NCBI RefSeq assembly: GCF_003865095.1 | Contig: NZ_BHYK01000011.1 | Span: 62,001 to 126,000 of the forward strand | Direction of reading: 5' to 3' | DNA length: 64,000 nucleotides | Origin: Clostridium tagluense | GTDB taxonomy: Bacteria; Bacillota; Clostridia; Clostridiales; Clostridiaceae | Part shown: piece by piece, positions 35,013 through 43,792 of the stretch | How positions within the stretch are numbered: the first letter of the stretch is position 1 | Layout of the letters: every line of letters starts with the position of its first letter | Notes under the pieces: model-generated | Database searches by the model: none | Told to the model about the DNA's origin: nothing | What the model saw: the letters and a program-made list of their open reading frames with translations, nothing else | Program-made: the position numbers and the translations under genes

Positions 35013-37310
35013 AATTTCTAATAAAGCATTTCCATTTAAAGTGTGATCACTGTTATAAATTGATAAGTTAACTGATATGTCATTTTCATTTTGTATTTGA
35101 AGAATGCTATCATTAAATTTAATGTTTAAAAGTGCACCTCTAAAGGTTATTTTAAAAGAGCATGAGCGCCAGTGCTTAGGGATAAATGGATTTAATATTA
35201 ATTTATTATCGCAAACTCTGAGACCTCCAAACCCATGGACTACTGCCATCCATGTTCCTGCCATACTAGTAGAGTGACAACCATCCTTTGTGTCGTTGTT
35301 ATAATTATCAAGATCAAGTCTAGAAGTCCTTAAATACATTTCATAAGCTTTATCATAATTCCCGATTTTTGTAGCTAATATAGTATGAATGCAAGGTGAC
35401 AAAGAGGACTCGTGTACAGTTCTAGGTTCATAAAAATCAAAATTTCTTTTAATTGTATCAGTATCATATTCCCCTTCAAATAAGTAAATACCTTGAAGTA
35501 CATCAGCTTGTTTTATAAAGCATGAACGTAGTATTCTATCCCATGACCAGTTTTGATTTATTGGTAGATGTTTTTTATCTAATTCACTAACTAATATCTG
35601 CTCTTTATCCATATATCCATCTTGTTGAAGAAAAATTCCAAGTTCTTCATCACAAGGATAGTACATATTTTCAATGATATTATTCCAAGTAATGATTTCT
35701 GAATCCTTAAAATTAAGCTTTTTCTTAAGTTCACTTAATCTTTCAGGTTCATTTTGGCTTAGGTAATTTAAGACCTCAATTGTATACTTTAAAGTCCAGC
35801 AGGCAATTTTATTTGTATACCAATTATTATTTACATTATTTTCATATTCATTAGGTCCAGTAACACCTAGAATCACATATTTATTTTTACTTTTTGAGAA
35901 AGTAGCTCTTTGAGCCCAAAATCTTGATATAGCTGTAAGTACCTCAAAACTAAATTCACCAAGGCAAGACTTATCTCCAGTATAATTCACATAATTATAA
36001 TTAGCATAAGCTATGGCTCCATTTCTGTGTATTTCCTCAAAAGTTATTTCCCACTCATTATGGCATTCCTCACCATTCATTGTTACCATTGGATAAAGGG
36101 CTGCTCCATTTGTAAAACCTAATTTCTCAGCATTTTCTATGGCTTTGTCTAACTGCTTGTACCTATATAATAAAAGATTCTTTGATACTTTTTCCTGTGA
36201 AGTACTTAGATAAAATGGTATGCAATATGCTTCGGTATCCCAGTAAGTGCTTCCACCATATTTTTCACCAGTGAAGCCTTTTGGGCCTATATTTAGCCTA
36301 TAATCTTCTCCTGTATAGGTCTGATTTAATTGGAATATATTGAATCTAATTCCTTGCTGCGCTGGAATATCGCCGTCAATAACTATATCGCTTTCCTTCC
36401 ACTTTTCTTCCCAAGCATCAGCCTGTTCTTTTAGTAATGTTTCAAATCCATCCATTTTAGCTTTGCTGCAAAGTTTTTTAGTTATTCCAATTAGCTCATC
36501 TTTTTCATAATATCTTGAGGAGGTATTTGCAACATATTTATAAATTACCACTTCATCATTTTCATTGCAATGAACTAACACATTATTAGAAATGTATTTT
36601 TCACTTTGCTTAAATTCTGCAATTGGTTTAATAATTTCACCGTTTTTAGTTATTTCATAGGTCATATATGTGCAGATGTGGAAATCTAATTTCTTGGTTT
36701 TAAGCATCATATATCCTTCATAAGGTTTAACTTCACTAGAAATCTCATCCCAGAACTTCTCGTCATAATTGGAATCAGAATTCATAACATCTCCATCAAG
36801 GTAAGGTGTAATCTCTAGTTTACCTTTAAAGTTCAATGGTTTTATAGAATATTTAATTGTGCCTATTTCACCTCGCTTCATACTTATAAATCGTTTACTG
36901 TTTACTTCAATCTCATTACCGTTTGAAAGTACTGCCACAAAGCTTCTTTGTAAATATCCTTGTTTCATGTTCAAAACTCTCTCAAATTGTTTTACGCTGC
37001 ACTTAGCAAGATCTAGTGAAATATCATTAATTTTAATGTTTATACCAATCCAATTTGTTGAATTTAAAACCTTAGCAAAATATTCTGGATAGCCGTTTTT
37101 CCACCACCCAACCCTTGTTTTGTCAGGATAATAGACGCCTGCTATATAATTGCCTTGAAGAGATGTACCACTATAATCTTCTTCAAAATTTGCCCTTTGT
37201 CCCATATATCCATTACCTAAACTAAAAATACTCTCAGATATTTCATTGTTATCTGCATTAAATCCTTGTTCAATAATATTCCATTCGTCTAATTTATAAT
37301 AGTGTTTCAT
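35001..37310 (-). CDS. Maltose phosphorylase, GH65 family
   Basis: 769 aa, normal GH65 length. N-terminal beta-sandwich domain (FSLGNGYMGQRANFEE), helical linker, (alpha/alpha)6 barrel, C-terminal beta domain. The catalytic acid is Glu488 in VTGPNEYENNVNNN, matching Glu487 of Lactobacillus brevis maltose phosphorylase; HNEWEITFEEIHRNG lines the active site. Splits maltose with phosphate to glucose and beta-glucose 1-phosphate. Coupling to beta-PGM supports an inverting phosphorylase, but kojibiose- or trehalose-type specificity cannot be excluded. Start ATG 37310 follows AGGAGG by 6 bases; the longer frame to 37340 is before the RBS. Confidence 0.9.
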   Translation of the reverse strand: MKHYYKLDEWNIIEQGFNADNNEISESIFSLGNGYMGQRANFEEDYSGTSLQGNYIAGVYYPDKTRVGWWKNGYPEYFAKVLNSTNWIGINIKINDISLDLAKCSVKQFERVLNMKQGYLQRSFVAVLSNGNEIEVNSKRFISMKRGEIGTIKYSIKPLNFKGKLEITPYLDGDVMNSDSNYDEKFWDEISSEVKPYEGYMMLKTKKLDFHICTYMTYEITKNGEIIKPIAEFKQSEKYISNNVLVHCNENDEVVIYKYVANTSSRYYEKDELIGITKKLCSKAKMDGFETLLKEQADAWEEKWKESDIVIDGDIPAQQGIRFNIFQLNQTYTGEDYRLNIGPKGFTGEKYGGSTYWDTEAYCIPFYLSTSQEKVSKNLLLYRYKQLDKAIENAEKLGFTNGAALYPMVTMNGEECHNEWEITFEEIHRNGAIAYANYNYVNYTGDKSCLGEFSFEVLTAISRFWAQRATFSKSKNKYVILGVTGPNEYENNVNNNWYTNKIACWTLKYTIEVLNYLSQNEPERLSELKKKLNFKDSEIITWNNIIENMYYPCDEELGIFLQQDGYMDKEQILVSELDKKHLPINQNWSWDRILRSCFIKQADVLQGIYLFEGEYDTDTIKRNFDFYEPRTVHESSLSPCIHTILATKIGNYDKAYEMYLRTSRLDLDNYNNDTKDGCHSTSMAGTWMAVVHGFGGLRVCDNKLILNPFIPKHWRSCSFKITFRGALLNIKFNDSILQIQNENDISVNLSIYNSDHTLNGNALLEIPIQ

Positions 37311-37333
37311 TAAAATCCTCCTAGTTATTCTTA

Positions 37334-37407
37334 GGGGCATTAAACAATTCTCAATTGTTTATCCCATTAGATGTTCTCTGGGGCACAAAACAATTCTCAA
37401 TTGTTTT
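37334..37407 (-). repeat. Twin identical hairpins between the beta-PGM and phosphorylase genes
   Basis: AAACAATTCTCAATTGTTT occurs at 37342-37360 and 37388-37406, each preceded on the plus strand by GGGGCA, 46 bases apart. Each forms an 8-base stem with a 3-base loop in the intercistronic mRNA. Possible stability, processing or partial-termination element. Confidence 0.65.
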
Positions 37408-37410
37408 GCC

Positions 37411-38058
37411 TTATAGTTTTAATTTATCAAAAGTCATATCAGAAAACCCTGCTAGGACTAAATGAGCCATTTTTAATATATTTTTAGAACCTATTCCAAT
37501 GCAATACATTCCAGCATTAATGGCAGCTTCCACTCCGGCCTCCGCATCTTCAAAGACAATGCACTCACTAGGCAATACCTTAAGTGCCTCAGCTCCTTTT
37601 AAGAAAACTTCAGGGTCAGGTTTTGCTTTAGAAACTTTTGTACCATCAATTATAGCATCAAAATAATTCGTTAAATTTAACTTATCAAGAATAAGCATAG
37701 AATTCTTACTTGCAGAACCTAATGCAATTTTTATGCTATCTACTTTAAGACTTTCTAAAAAACCAATAACCCCAGGTAAAATATCCTTTGGAGTTAAATT
37801 GGAAATATAATCCACGTACCAAATGTTCTTTTTTTGGGCTAGTTGAATTTTTGTATCAGAGTCTAGTGTAATATTTCCTATCTCTAATATGATATCCAAT
37901 GACCGCATTCTGCTTACACCTTTTAATCTTTCATTGTCTTGCAATGAAAACTGAATGTTTAATTCCTGTGCTAGTCTCTTCCATGCTAAATAATGATATT
38001 TAGCAGTATCTACCAATACTCCATCTAAATCAAATATAACTGCTTTAATATTGTGCAT
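37411..38058 (-). CDS. pgmB: Beta-phosphoglucomutase
   Basis: 215 aa HAD-superfamily enzyme. VIFDLDGVLVDTAKYHY holds the nucleophile Asp and the +2 acid/base Asp. KGVSRMRSLDIIL is the cap-domain substrate loop, LGSASKNS motif II, KAKPDPEVF motif III Lys, and VFEDAEAGVEAA motif IV. Converts beta-glucose 1-phosphate to glucose 6-phosphate, completing the maltose phosphorylase route. First gene of the operon; AAGGAGG lies 7 bases before ATG 38058. Transcribed away from the lacI-type gene. Confidence 0.93.
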   Translation of the reverse strand: MHNIKAVIFDLDGVLVDTAKYHYLAWKRLAQELNIQFSLQDNERLKGVSRMRSLDIILEIGNITLDSDTKIQLAQKKNIWYVDYISNLTPKDILPGVIGFLESLKVDSIKIALGSASKNSMLILDKLNLTNYFDAIIDGTKVSKAKPDPEVFLKGAEALKVLPSECIVFEDAEAGVEAAINAGMYCIGIGSKNILKMAHLVLAGFSDMTFDKLKL

Positions 38059-38134
38059 AGCTTCCTCCTTTATTTTATGTAAATTATTATATCAATGAAA
38101 GTATTTACTTTAATATGTTAATGTCTATAGTTAT

Positions 38135-38163
38135 ATAATAATATAAAATGATGGATTTGTGAA
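38135..38163 (-). promoter_or_regulatory. Probable promoter of the pgmB-phosphorylase operon
   Basis: On the minus strand TTCACA (38163-38158), 17 bases, TATTAT (38140-38135). The -35 overlaps the operator at 38160-38175. Confidence 0.5.
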
Positions 38164-38175
38164 TGCGTTTGCACA
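38160..38175. promoter_or_regulatory. LacI-type operator, pgmB side
   Basis: TGAATGCGTTTGCACA; the reverse strand reads TGTGCAAACGCATTCA, with the central CG and TGCAA half-site shared with the site at 38359-38372. Positioned to block the pgmB promoter. Confidence 0.6.
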
Positions 38176-38314
38176 AAATAATTTGTATTATTTTTTATAG
38201 GTCAAAACATTGCGATTGGAATAATGAAATAGTATACATTCAACAAATTCAATGGTGTAACAAACTAAGTATAGGTAAAGTAGTTATACCAACAAAAGTA
38301 AAAAAATATTATTA

Positions 38315-38344
38315 TTGACAGGAGTTAAGCTAAAAGATTATAAT
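38315..38344 (+). promoter_or_regulatory. Probable promoter of the LacI regulator gene
   Basis: Perfect TTGACA (38315-38320), 18 bases, perfect TATAAT (38339-38344). The transcript leader of ~190 bases would begin just before the operator at 38359. Confidence 0.65.
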
Positions 38345-38358
38345 CAGGGTAAATAATT

Positions 38359-38372
38359 TGCAACCGATTGCA
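38359..38372. promoter_or_regulatory. LacI-type operator, regulator side
   Basis: TGCAACCGATTGCA: perfect TGCAA/TTGCA arms about a CG-containing centre, the classic LacI/GalR operator form. Lies ~8 bases after the predicted transcription start, implying autoregulation. Confidence 0.7.
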
Positions 38373-38539
38373 TAAAATGGCGTAGCACTTAACTATAATT
38401 GTGATTCCTTTATATGAAACTAATATATTAATGTAATTCATATAATCTCTAACACTTATTCAAGCCAGCCTTGCACAATATTACATTTAATAATATAATC
38501 AACATAGAATATTTTTATAAATTAGGAAGTGAAGTTTTC

Positions 38540-39538
38540 ATGTCGGTAACTATAAGAGAAGTAGCAAAGCTTGCAAATGTATCACCCTCAACAGTTTCAA
38601 GAGTAATTGCAGATAATCCTAAAATTAGTGATGCAACAAAGCAAAAAGTTTATAAAGCAATGAAGGAAATGAATTATCATCCTAATGCCATAGCTAGGAG
38701 TCTAGTTAGTAAAACAACAAAGACTATAGGACTTATTTTACCTAACACGGATGAAGATTTATTTGTTAACCCATTTTTCATTCAAATTATGAGAGGCATA
38801 AGCCATTATGCGCAAAAAAAAGGATATTATATTATGTATACTTACAGTAATAATGAAGATCAAGAAGTAGAGTATATAGCAAGTTTAATGAATAGTAGAA
38901 GAGTTGATGGCATTATTTTACCAGTAGTAAGGAAAAATGACAAATGCATTGCTTATTTAAAAGAAGCTGATTATCCTTTTGTAGTAATAGGTAAACCTGA
39001 AGATACAGAAGGGCTTTTATGGGTTGATAATGATAACTTTCACGCCATGTACAGTGTTGTTAATTATCTAATACAAAAGGGTGAGAGAAAAATTGCGTTT
39101 ATAGGAGGTTCGCCTACACTTAATGTAACTATAAATAGGTTAGAAGGTTATAAGAAAGCTATGGAGAATATTGGCGTAAAAATAGATGAAAATATGATAC
39201 AAGTAGCAGAATTTACAGAAACTAGTGGTTATGATGCTATGAAAAGAATTTTGGAGAATTCAAGTCCTACAGCAGTTGTTACCACTGATGATTTAATAGC
39301 ATTTGGTGCCTCAAAAGCTATAAACGAAATGTCGCAAGAGCACATTTCAATTGTTGGGTTTAATAATACTCCATTGACTGCCTACAGGAATCCAGCTCTA
39401 TCTTCAGTTGATATTAATTCTGAAGAATTAGGTTATTTTGCGGTTAAGCTATTAATAAACAAATTAGAGAATGAAAAAGAATATATAACCAACTATATTA
39501 TTGATACAAAATTAGTTGAAAGAGAATCAACTAAATAA
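38540..39538 (+). CDS. LacI family regulator of the maltodextrin cluster
   Basis: 332 aa. N-terminal helix-turn-helix VTIREVAKLANVSPSTVSRV with the hinge helix PNAIARSLV, then a periplasmic-binding-protein-like effector domain (~60-330). Start ATG 38540 (MSVTIREV) is chosen because the HTH begins there; the extra 23 codons upstream are atypical. Flanked by the divergent pgmB-phosphorylase operon and the downstream pullulanase gene (88-base gap, no terminator seen), with operators on both sides. Probably a MalR-like repressor released by maltose or a maltodextrin product (inference). Confidence 0.88.
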   Translation: MSVTIREVAKLANVSPSTVSRVIADNPKISDATKQKVYKAMKEMNYHPNAIARSLVSKTTKTIGLILPNTDEDLFVNPFFIQIMRGISHYAQKKGYYIMYTYSNNEDQEVEYIASLMNSRRVDGIILPVVRKNDKCIAYLKEADYPFVVIGKPEDTEGLLWVDNDNFHAMYSVVNYLIQKGERKIAFIGGSPTLNVTINRLEGYKKAMENIGVKIDENMIQVAEFTETSGYDAMKRILENSSPTAVVTTDDLIAFGASKAINEMSQEHISIVGFNNTPLTAYRNPALSSVDINSEELGYFAVKLLINKLENEKEYITNYIIDTKLVERESTK

Positions 39539-39626
39539 CTCTAGATTTCTGGAGTTATTTTTTAAATACATACATATTATTTAGAACATAGTTTTTTTAT
39601 TATTTTTTAAGGAGAGAGATTAACTA

Positions 39627-41516
39627 ATGGAAAATGTATTAGAAAGCATAGAATTCACTTACGATGGAAACGATTTAGGCGCAGTGTATACTCCTCAGTA
39701 TACAATCTTTAAGGTTTGGGCACCTACTGTGGAAAAAATCACAGTAGTCCTGTATGAAACTTTTAGTGATGATCTGGGACAGAGACATTCCATGACTAAA
39801 GGACAAAAAGGCGTTTGGGAACTTAATCTTCAGGGCGATTTTAAAAATAAATATTATAATTATTTAGTATTAAATAATGGTGTCGAAAAAGAAACACAGG
39901 ATATCTATACTAAAGGATGCAGTGCCAATGGTAAAAAAGGGATGATTGTTGATTTCAGTTCTATAAATCCTGTGAATTGGGAAAATCATCTAAGAGCATT
40001 ACCAATTAATAGAACTCAGGCAATAATATATGAAATTCATATTAGGGATTTTTCAGTATGGGCGGACTCAGGAATTAAAAATAAAGGCCAATATTTGGGT
40101 TTTGCTGAGAAAGATACTAAAACCCCTGAGGGTATTGTTACAGGACTTGACCATCTTATAGATTTAGGAATAACTCATGTTCATTTAATGCCTGTTTATG
40201 ATTTTGCAAGTGTGGATGAAACTGCGGGTGGATATAACTGGGGATATGATCCTTATTTATATAATGTTCCAGAGGGTTCTTATGCTTCGAATTCAAATGA
40301 TGGCACTGTTCGAATTAGAGAGTTTAAGACTATGATTCAAGCTTTGCATGAAAATGGTATTAGTGTAGTTATGGATGTTGTATATAATCACTCTTTTGCT
40401 ATTGATAATTCACCAATGGATATCTTGGTTCCAGGATATTATTATAGGAGAGATGAGAACGGAAACTACACTAATGGTTCAGGGTGCGGAAATGAAATAG
40501 CTTCAGAAAAACTAATGGTAAGAAAATTTATAGTAGATAGCATTATGTTTTGGGCCCGCGAATACAAGATAGATGGATTTAGATTTGATTTAATGGCTCT
40601 ACATGATATTGATACAATGAAAGAAGTAGCCCGGCAAGCAAAAATTATTAATCCAAATATTATTATCTACGGCGAGCCATGGACAGGTGGAGAATCATCA
40701 TTAGACCAGTCAAAACAAGTAAGAAAAGGAAGCCAAAGGGGCCTGCAAGTATCTTTATTTAATGATGATATGAGAAATGCAATAAAGGGAGATAATGACG
40801 GCAACTGGGCAGGCTTTGTAAATGGTGGCGGTGGTCTCCAGGCAGAAATTAAGAAAGGTATTGTTGGTGGCATTAGATATAGCAACGAAATATGTAATTT
40901 TGCGCAAGAACCTGGAGAATCAATAAACTATGTAAGTTCACATGATAATTTATGCTTATATGATAAATTTGAAAAAAGCAATCCGAGTAATACTCCTTTA
41001 GAAAGAGAAAAAATGAATAGATTGGCACTAGCTATAATTCTTACTTGTCAAGGCGTGCCTTTTATTCAAGGAGGAACAGAAATACTAAGGACTAAACAAG
41101 GAAATCACAATAGCTATAATTCTGGTGACGCTGTGAATGGAATAGACTGGAGTAGAAAAGCTGAATACATGGAAACTTATGAATATATTAAGGGGTTAAT
41201 CTCTTTAAGAAAAAGCCAAAAGGTTATGACCTTAGACAATGATTATGAGGTAATAAAATCCTTGGTATTCCTTGAATCACCTTATAATTCTGTGGCATAC
41301 CAATTAACTTCAAACTTTAAAGAGGATTTTAGTAAATTAATTATAATTCATAATTCTAATAACGGAGAAATAAAAATAGTATTACCAGATTCTAATGAAT
41401 GGAAAGTTTTAGCCAATGAATATGAAGTGGATAAAACAGGCGTAAGCAAGGGAACAAAAACTTGTATTAATGAAGTAAGCATACCTTCCATTTCTACCTA
41501 TATATTATGTAGATAA
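39627..41516 (+). CDS. Cytoplasmic type I pullulanase (GH13)
   Basis: 629 aa with no signal peptide. CBM48 (~10-105), then GH13_14 catalytic barrel with the type I motif YNWGYDP. Catalytic residues: nucleophile Asp321 (GFRFDLMA), acid/base Glu350 (IYGEPWTGG) and Asp440 (SSHDNLCLY). Debranches alpha-1,6 links of imported maltodextrins or glycogen. Paralogue of the secreted enzyme at 14550, which has the extra CBM41, signal and membrane anchor. RBS AAGGAGAG 10 bases before ATG. Likely cotranscribed with the LacI gene; terminator at 41576. Confidence 0.92.
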   Translation: MENVLESIEFTYDGNDLGAVYTPQYTIFKVWAPTVEKITVVLYETFSDDLGQRHSMTKGQKGVWELNLQGDFKNKYYNYLVLNNGVEKETQDIYTKGCSANGKKGMIVDFSSINPVNWENHLRALPINRTQAIIYEIHIRDFSVWADSGIKNKGQYLGFAEKDTKTPEGIVTGLDHLIDLGITHVHLMPVYDFASVDETAGGYNWGYDPYLYNVPEGSYASNSNDGTVRIREFKTMIQALHENGISVVMDVVYNHSFAIDNSPMDILVPGYYYRRDENGNYTNGSGCGNEIASEKLMVRKFIVDSIMFWAREYKIDGFRFDLMALHDIDTMKEVARQAKIINPNIIIYGEPWTGGESSLDQSKQVRKGSQRGLQVSLFNDDMRNAIKGDNDGNWAGFVNGGGGLQAEIKKGIVGGIRYSNEICNFAQEPGESINYVSSHDNLCLYDKFEKSNPSNTPLEREKMNRLALAIILTCQGVPFIQGGTEILRTKQGNHNSYNSGDAVNGIDWSRKAEYMETYEYIKGLISLRKSQKVMTLDNDYEVIKSLVFLESPYNSVAYQLTSNFKEDFSKLIIIHNSNNGEIKIVLPDSNEWKVLANEYEVDKTGVSKGTKTCINEVSIPSISTYILCR

Positions 41517-41575
41517 TGATTAATAAAGAATTTTTTAGAGTAGAGTGTACCTAAAGTGACAATGTATAGAAATGG

Positions 41576-41608
41576 AAAAACCTGCAATCACAAGATTTGC
41601 AGGTTTTT
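41576..41608 (+). terminator. Terminator after the cytoplasmic pullulanase gene
   Basis: AAAAACCTGCAA and TTTGCAGGTTTTT around a 9-base loop. Confidence 0.85.
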
Positions 41609-41663
41609 GCTTTATTCAAATTCATATTCTAAATTATTAATTGCTTTGATATAATGCCAGACT

Positions 41664-41846
41664 CTAAGGCTCTATTTCAATATAAGCTATTGCCTTTTTG
41701 TTAAACAAGTATTTCTTACCCATTGTATTAACCTCATGAGGTCTGGAGTTTTCAAAATTGTAAAACCAGCTTTTAAATAAATCAGCTTCAGATTGTTTTA
41801 AATCAAGTAATTCTTTGTCACCACTAATAAAAGAAATCGTTAACAT
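41664..41846 (-). CDS. Hypothetical small protein (60 aa)
   Basis: MLTISFISGDKELLDLKQSE at the N-terminus; soluble, with aromatic and charged residues (KSWFYNFENSRPHEV) and a beta-rich end (AIAYIEIEP). Family not recognised. A strong RBS (GGGAGGG, 6 bases before ATG 41846) supports it as a real gene. It lies convergent with the pullulanase gene. Confidence 0.7.
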   Translation of the reverse strand: MLTISFISGDKELLDLKQSEADLFKSWFYNFENSRPHEVNTMGKKYLFNKKAIAYIEIEP

Positions 41847-41986
41847 TTTATGCCCTCCCTATAAGTAAGTATTCTATACTTAGACATATTCTATACTAAA
41901 GAGAAATTTCCTCTATTTGTAGTACTATTTATTTAAATTATTTATTATAAAAATTAAACACCTAAATTTTTACAAATAATTTTATA

Positions 41987-42025
41987 GAAAAAAAAGAAAC
42001 CTACACTAGACTGGGACAGTGATAG
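41987..42025 (-). terminator. Terminator of the 22-residue ORF
   Basis: On the minus strand CTATCACT and AGTGTAGG pair (one bulge) and are followed by TTTCTTTTTTTTC, 17 bases past the ORF stop. Confidence 0.6.
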
Positions 42026-42041
42026 ATTTGCTTTTTTATAA

Positions 42042-42110
42042 TTAGTCTAAACATTCTAAACATTCATCAATTACTTCTTCTGTAATTTCAAATAATTCGT
42101 CGTTTTTCAT
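42042..42110 (-). CDS. Very small acidic Cys-containing peptide (22 aa)
   Basis: MKNDELFEITEEV followed by IDECLECLD: 22 residues, nine acidic, two Cys spaced CxxC-like (C-L-E-C). An ideal RBS (AAGGAGG, 7 bases before ATG) and a terminator 17 bases after the stop argue for a translated mini-gene. Codon choice resembles the neighbours. No maturation enzyme or transporter is adjacent. Could be a signalling peptide, metal-binding peptide or regulatory leader; function unknown. Confidence 0.5.
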   Translation of the reverse strand: MKNDELFEITEEVIDECLECLD

Positions 42111-42421
42111 ATAAATACCTCCTTATTGGTATACAAGGTTACAAAACTAGTAATAATTGTTTTGTCCTTTAATTTAATCATAAATCTTGCTATAACAAAT
42201 TGTATTATGTTATAAGCGTTATCAGTACATTATTCAACAAAATTTTTAATAAGGGATTCATTAAGAGATTTTAGAATGAAGAGGGTAAGAATTGAAATTT
42301 TAAAATTCATGTCTTCTCTTGTTAAGGATTTTAATGATCCGTTTTTTTACTACGTATTGGGGAGTAGTTTATAACTTTAAAAAATTATTTGTTTCTACTA
42401 GGTAACTTTATTATTATATAT

Positions 42422-42462
42422 CATTTTAATCTAAAATGCAAGCACAATTTTGGATTAAAATG
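42422..42462. other. 16-base stem hairpin of unknown role
   Basis: CATTTTAATCTAAAAT pairs with ATTTTGGATTAAAATG (one T/G) across a 9-base loop, directly abutting the YwbE terminator. The wider gap 42111-42528 otherwise holds an ACAAAAC/GTTTTGT repeat near 42134-42155 and a weak GGAT/ATCC-T-run hairpin near 42326-42348. Confidence 0.5.
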
Positions 42463-42509
42463 AAAAAGCCAATTTACCATTGAATATTTACAACAGTAAA
42501 TTGGCTTTT
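42463..42509 (-). terminator. Terminator after the ywbE-like gene
   Basis: AAAAAGCCAATTTAC and GTAAATTGGCTTTT pair; on the minus strand a T-run follows the stem. Confidence 0.8.
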
Positions 42510-42528
42510 AACTTTAAACTATTAGTTG

Positions 42529-42744
42529 TTATTTTGATATAATGACTTGAACTCTACCTACCTGACCATCTTCTAACATAACCTTTATACCCCTATGATG
42601 TACAGCAGAGTTGGTTAAAAGCCTCTTTACTACACCTCTTGTTAGTGTATTAGTTCGTTGGTCTTTTTTTAAAACAACATCTACAGTAGTTCCTATAGGT
42701 ATATTATTTCTTATTTGTCCTCTATTATCATTTGGTGTAATCAT
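42529..42744 (-). CDS. ywbE: YwbE family protein (DUF2196)
   Basis: 71 aa. The family core is unmistakable: VDVVLKKDQRTNTLTRGVVK, then TNSAVHHRGIKVMLEDGQVGRVQ. Small, soluble, SH3-like protein of unknown function widespread in Firmicutes. AAGGAGAC lies about 8-9 bases upstream of ATG 42744. Single gene with its own terminator. Confidence 0.88.
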   Translation of the reverse strand: MITPNDNRGQIRNNIPIGTTVDVVLKKDQRTNTLTRGVVKRLLTNSAVHHRGIKVMLEDGQVGRVQVIISK

Positions 42745-42937
42745 GTGCTTTTAGTCTCCTTCAATAAAATTACTTTAAAGCATAAACTTAATTATCCATA
42801 AAGTTTATGCTTTATATATAAACAATACTCTAATTATCATTGTCTTGTCAAAAAAATTAGCAAAGGCTATAAGAATAAAATATATTTATATGGAAAATAT
42901 AATGTAGAAAATATTTTTTTGAAAAGGAGAAATTGGA

Positions 42938-43597
42938 ATGCACGAATTTTTGCCATTTATACCTGCTCAGCTTATATCATCTATATCTATTATAATTGGT
43001 GCTATTTTAGGCGGAATTTTCAGTTGGTTTATAGCCAAAAATTCTACTTGCAAATCAATTGAAACACAAAGTAAAATTGAAAAAACCAAAAGAGAATATC
43101 AAGAGCAAGATAAAGAGCTTAAACTCAATGAGTATGCCACTATTATTCAATTAGACATATGTACTTCCTTATTTCAAAGTTTAAGAATGTTAAAAGAATT
43201 TGATGGTAATAATAAAACTAGTATTTATCCTGTACCTATGAACTTTAATTATGCTGAGGCTATTGTAGCTTTAACTAAAATCTTTAATTTAAAAGAAATG
43301 AGCTATATCTATCAGTTATATGGAATTATAGAGAAATTGAAAAATGATACAAATGGGTATCATTTTGATGATAGGCATTATACTTTAATAAAAGAAGATT
43401 GCGAGATGTTTATTAAAAAACTTTATGGAACCAATTTCTCAAAAGCATTAGACTTTGATATGGATAAAGTAAGTTATGAAGCGTTATTTGATAATGAGAT
43501 TATAAAAGTGGAATATAAAAAGGTGTTAATTAAGTTAGGTAGCATTGTGGCAAGGATAGGAAAAAGTATTTCAGAAGGTAAATCATCATTTTTATAA
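42938..43597 (+). CDS. Hypothetical membrane-anchored protein (219 aa)
   Basis: One N-terminal membrane helix (~residues 9-33, SSISIIIGAILGGIFSWFI), a charged coiled coil (~40-65, IEKTKREYQEQDKELK) and a helical cytoplasmic domain. No family recognised. Topology and size resemble small clostridial anchor proteins of unknown role. AAAAGGAG lies 8 bases before ATG. The next 195 bases hold no visible signal besides the RBS of the following small gene. Confidence 0.7.
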   Translation: MHEFLPFIPAQLISSISIIIGAILGGIFSWFIAKNSTCKSIETQSKIEKTKREYQEQDKELKLNEYATIIQLDICTSLFQSLRMLKEFDGNNKTSIYPVPMNFNYAEAIVALTKIFNLKEMSYIYQLYGIIEKLKNDTNGYHFDDRHYTLIKEDCEMFIKKLYGTNFSKALDFDMDKVSYEALFDNEIIKVEYKKVLIKLGSIVARIGKSISEGKSSFL

Positions 43598-43792
43598 AAA
43601 AGTACTGTTACATTTAAATATTATATTGAAATCTTGAGTGAATTAAGATAAACTGATTAGTAGGGAAAACAACAAGTTGAGTTTGTGTAGTGAATAAAAA
43701 TATAGAAAATAAAAATGTATAAATTATAAACTTAAACATAAATTCTATAGTATCTAACATACTTTGATTTGCTACAAAAGGAGGAAAAATTT

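Noticed and set aside
42276-42374. 32-codon plus-strand ORF (starts MKRVRIEILKF)
   Set aside because: Only a weak AAGAGA upstream and no terminator of its own; plausible sequence but too little support to call.
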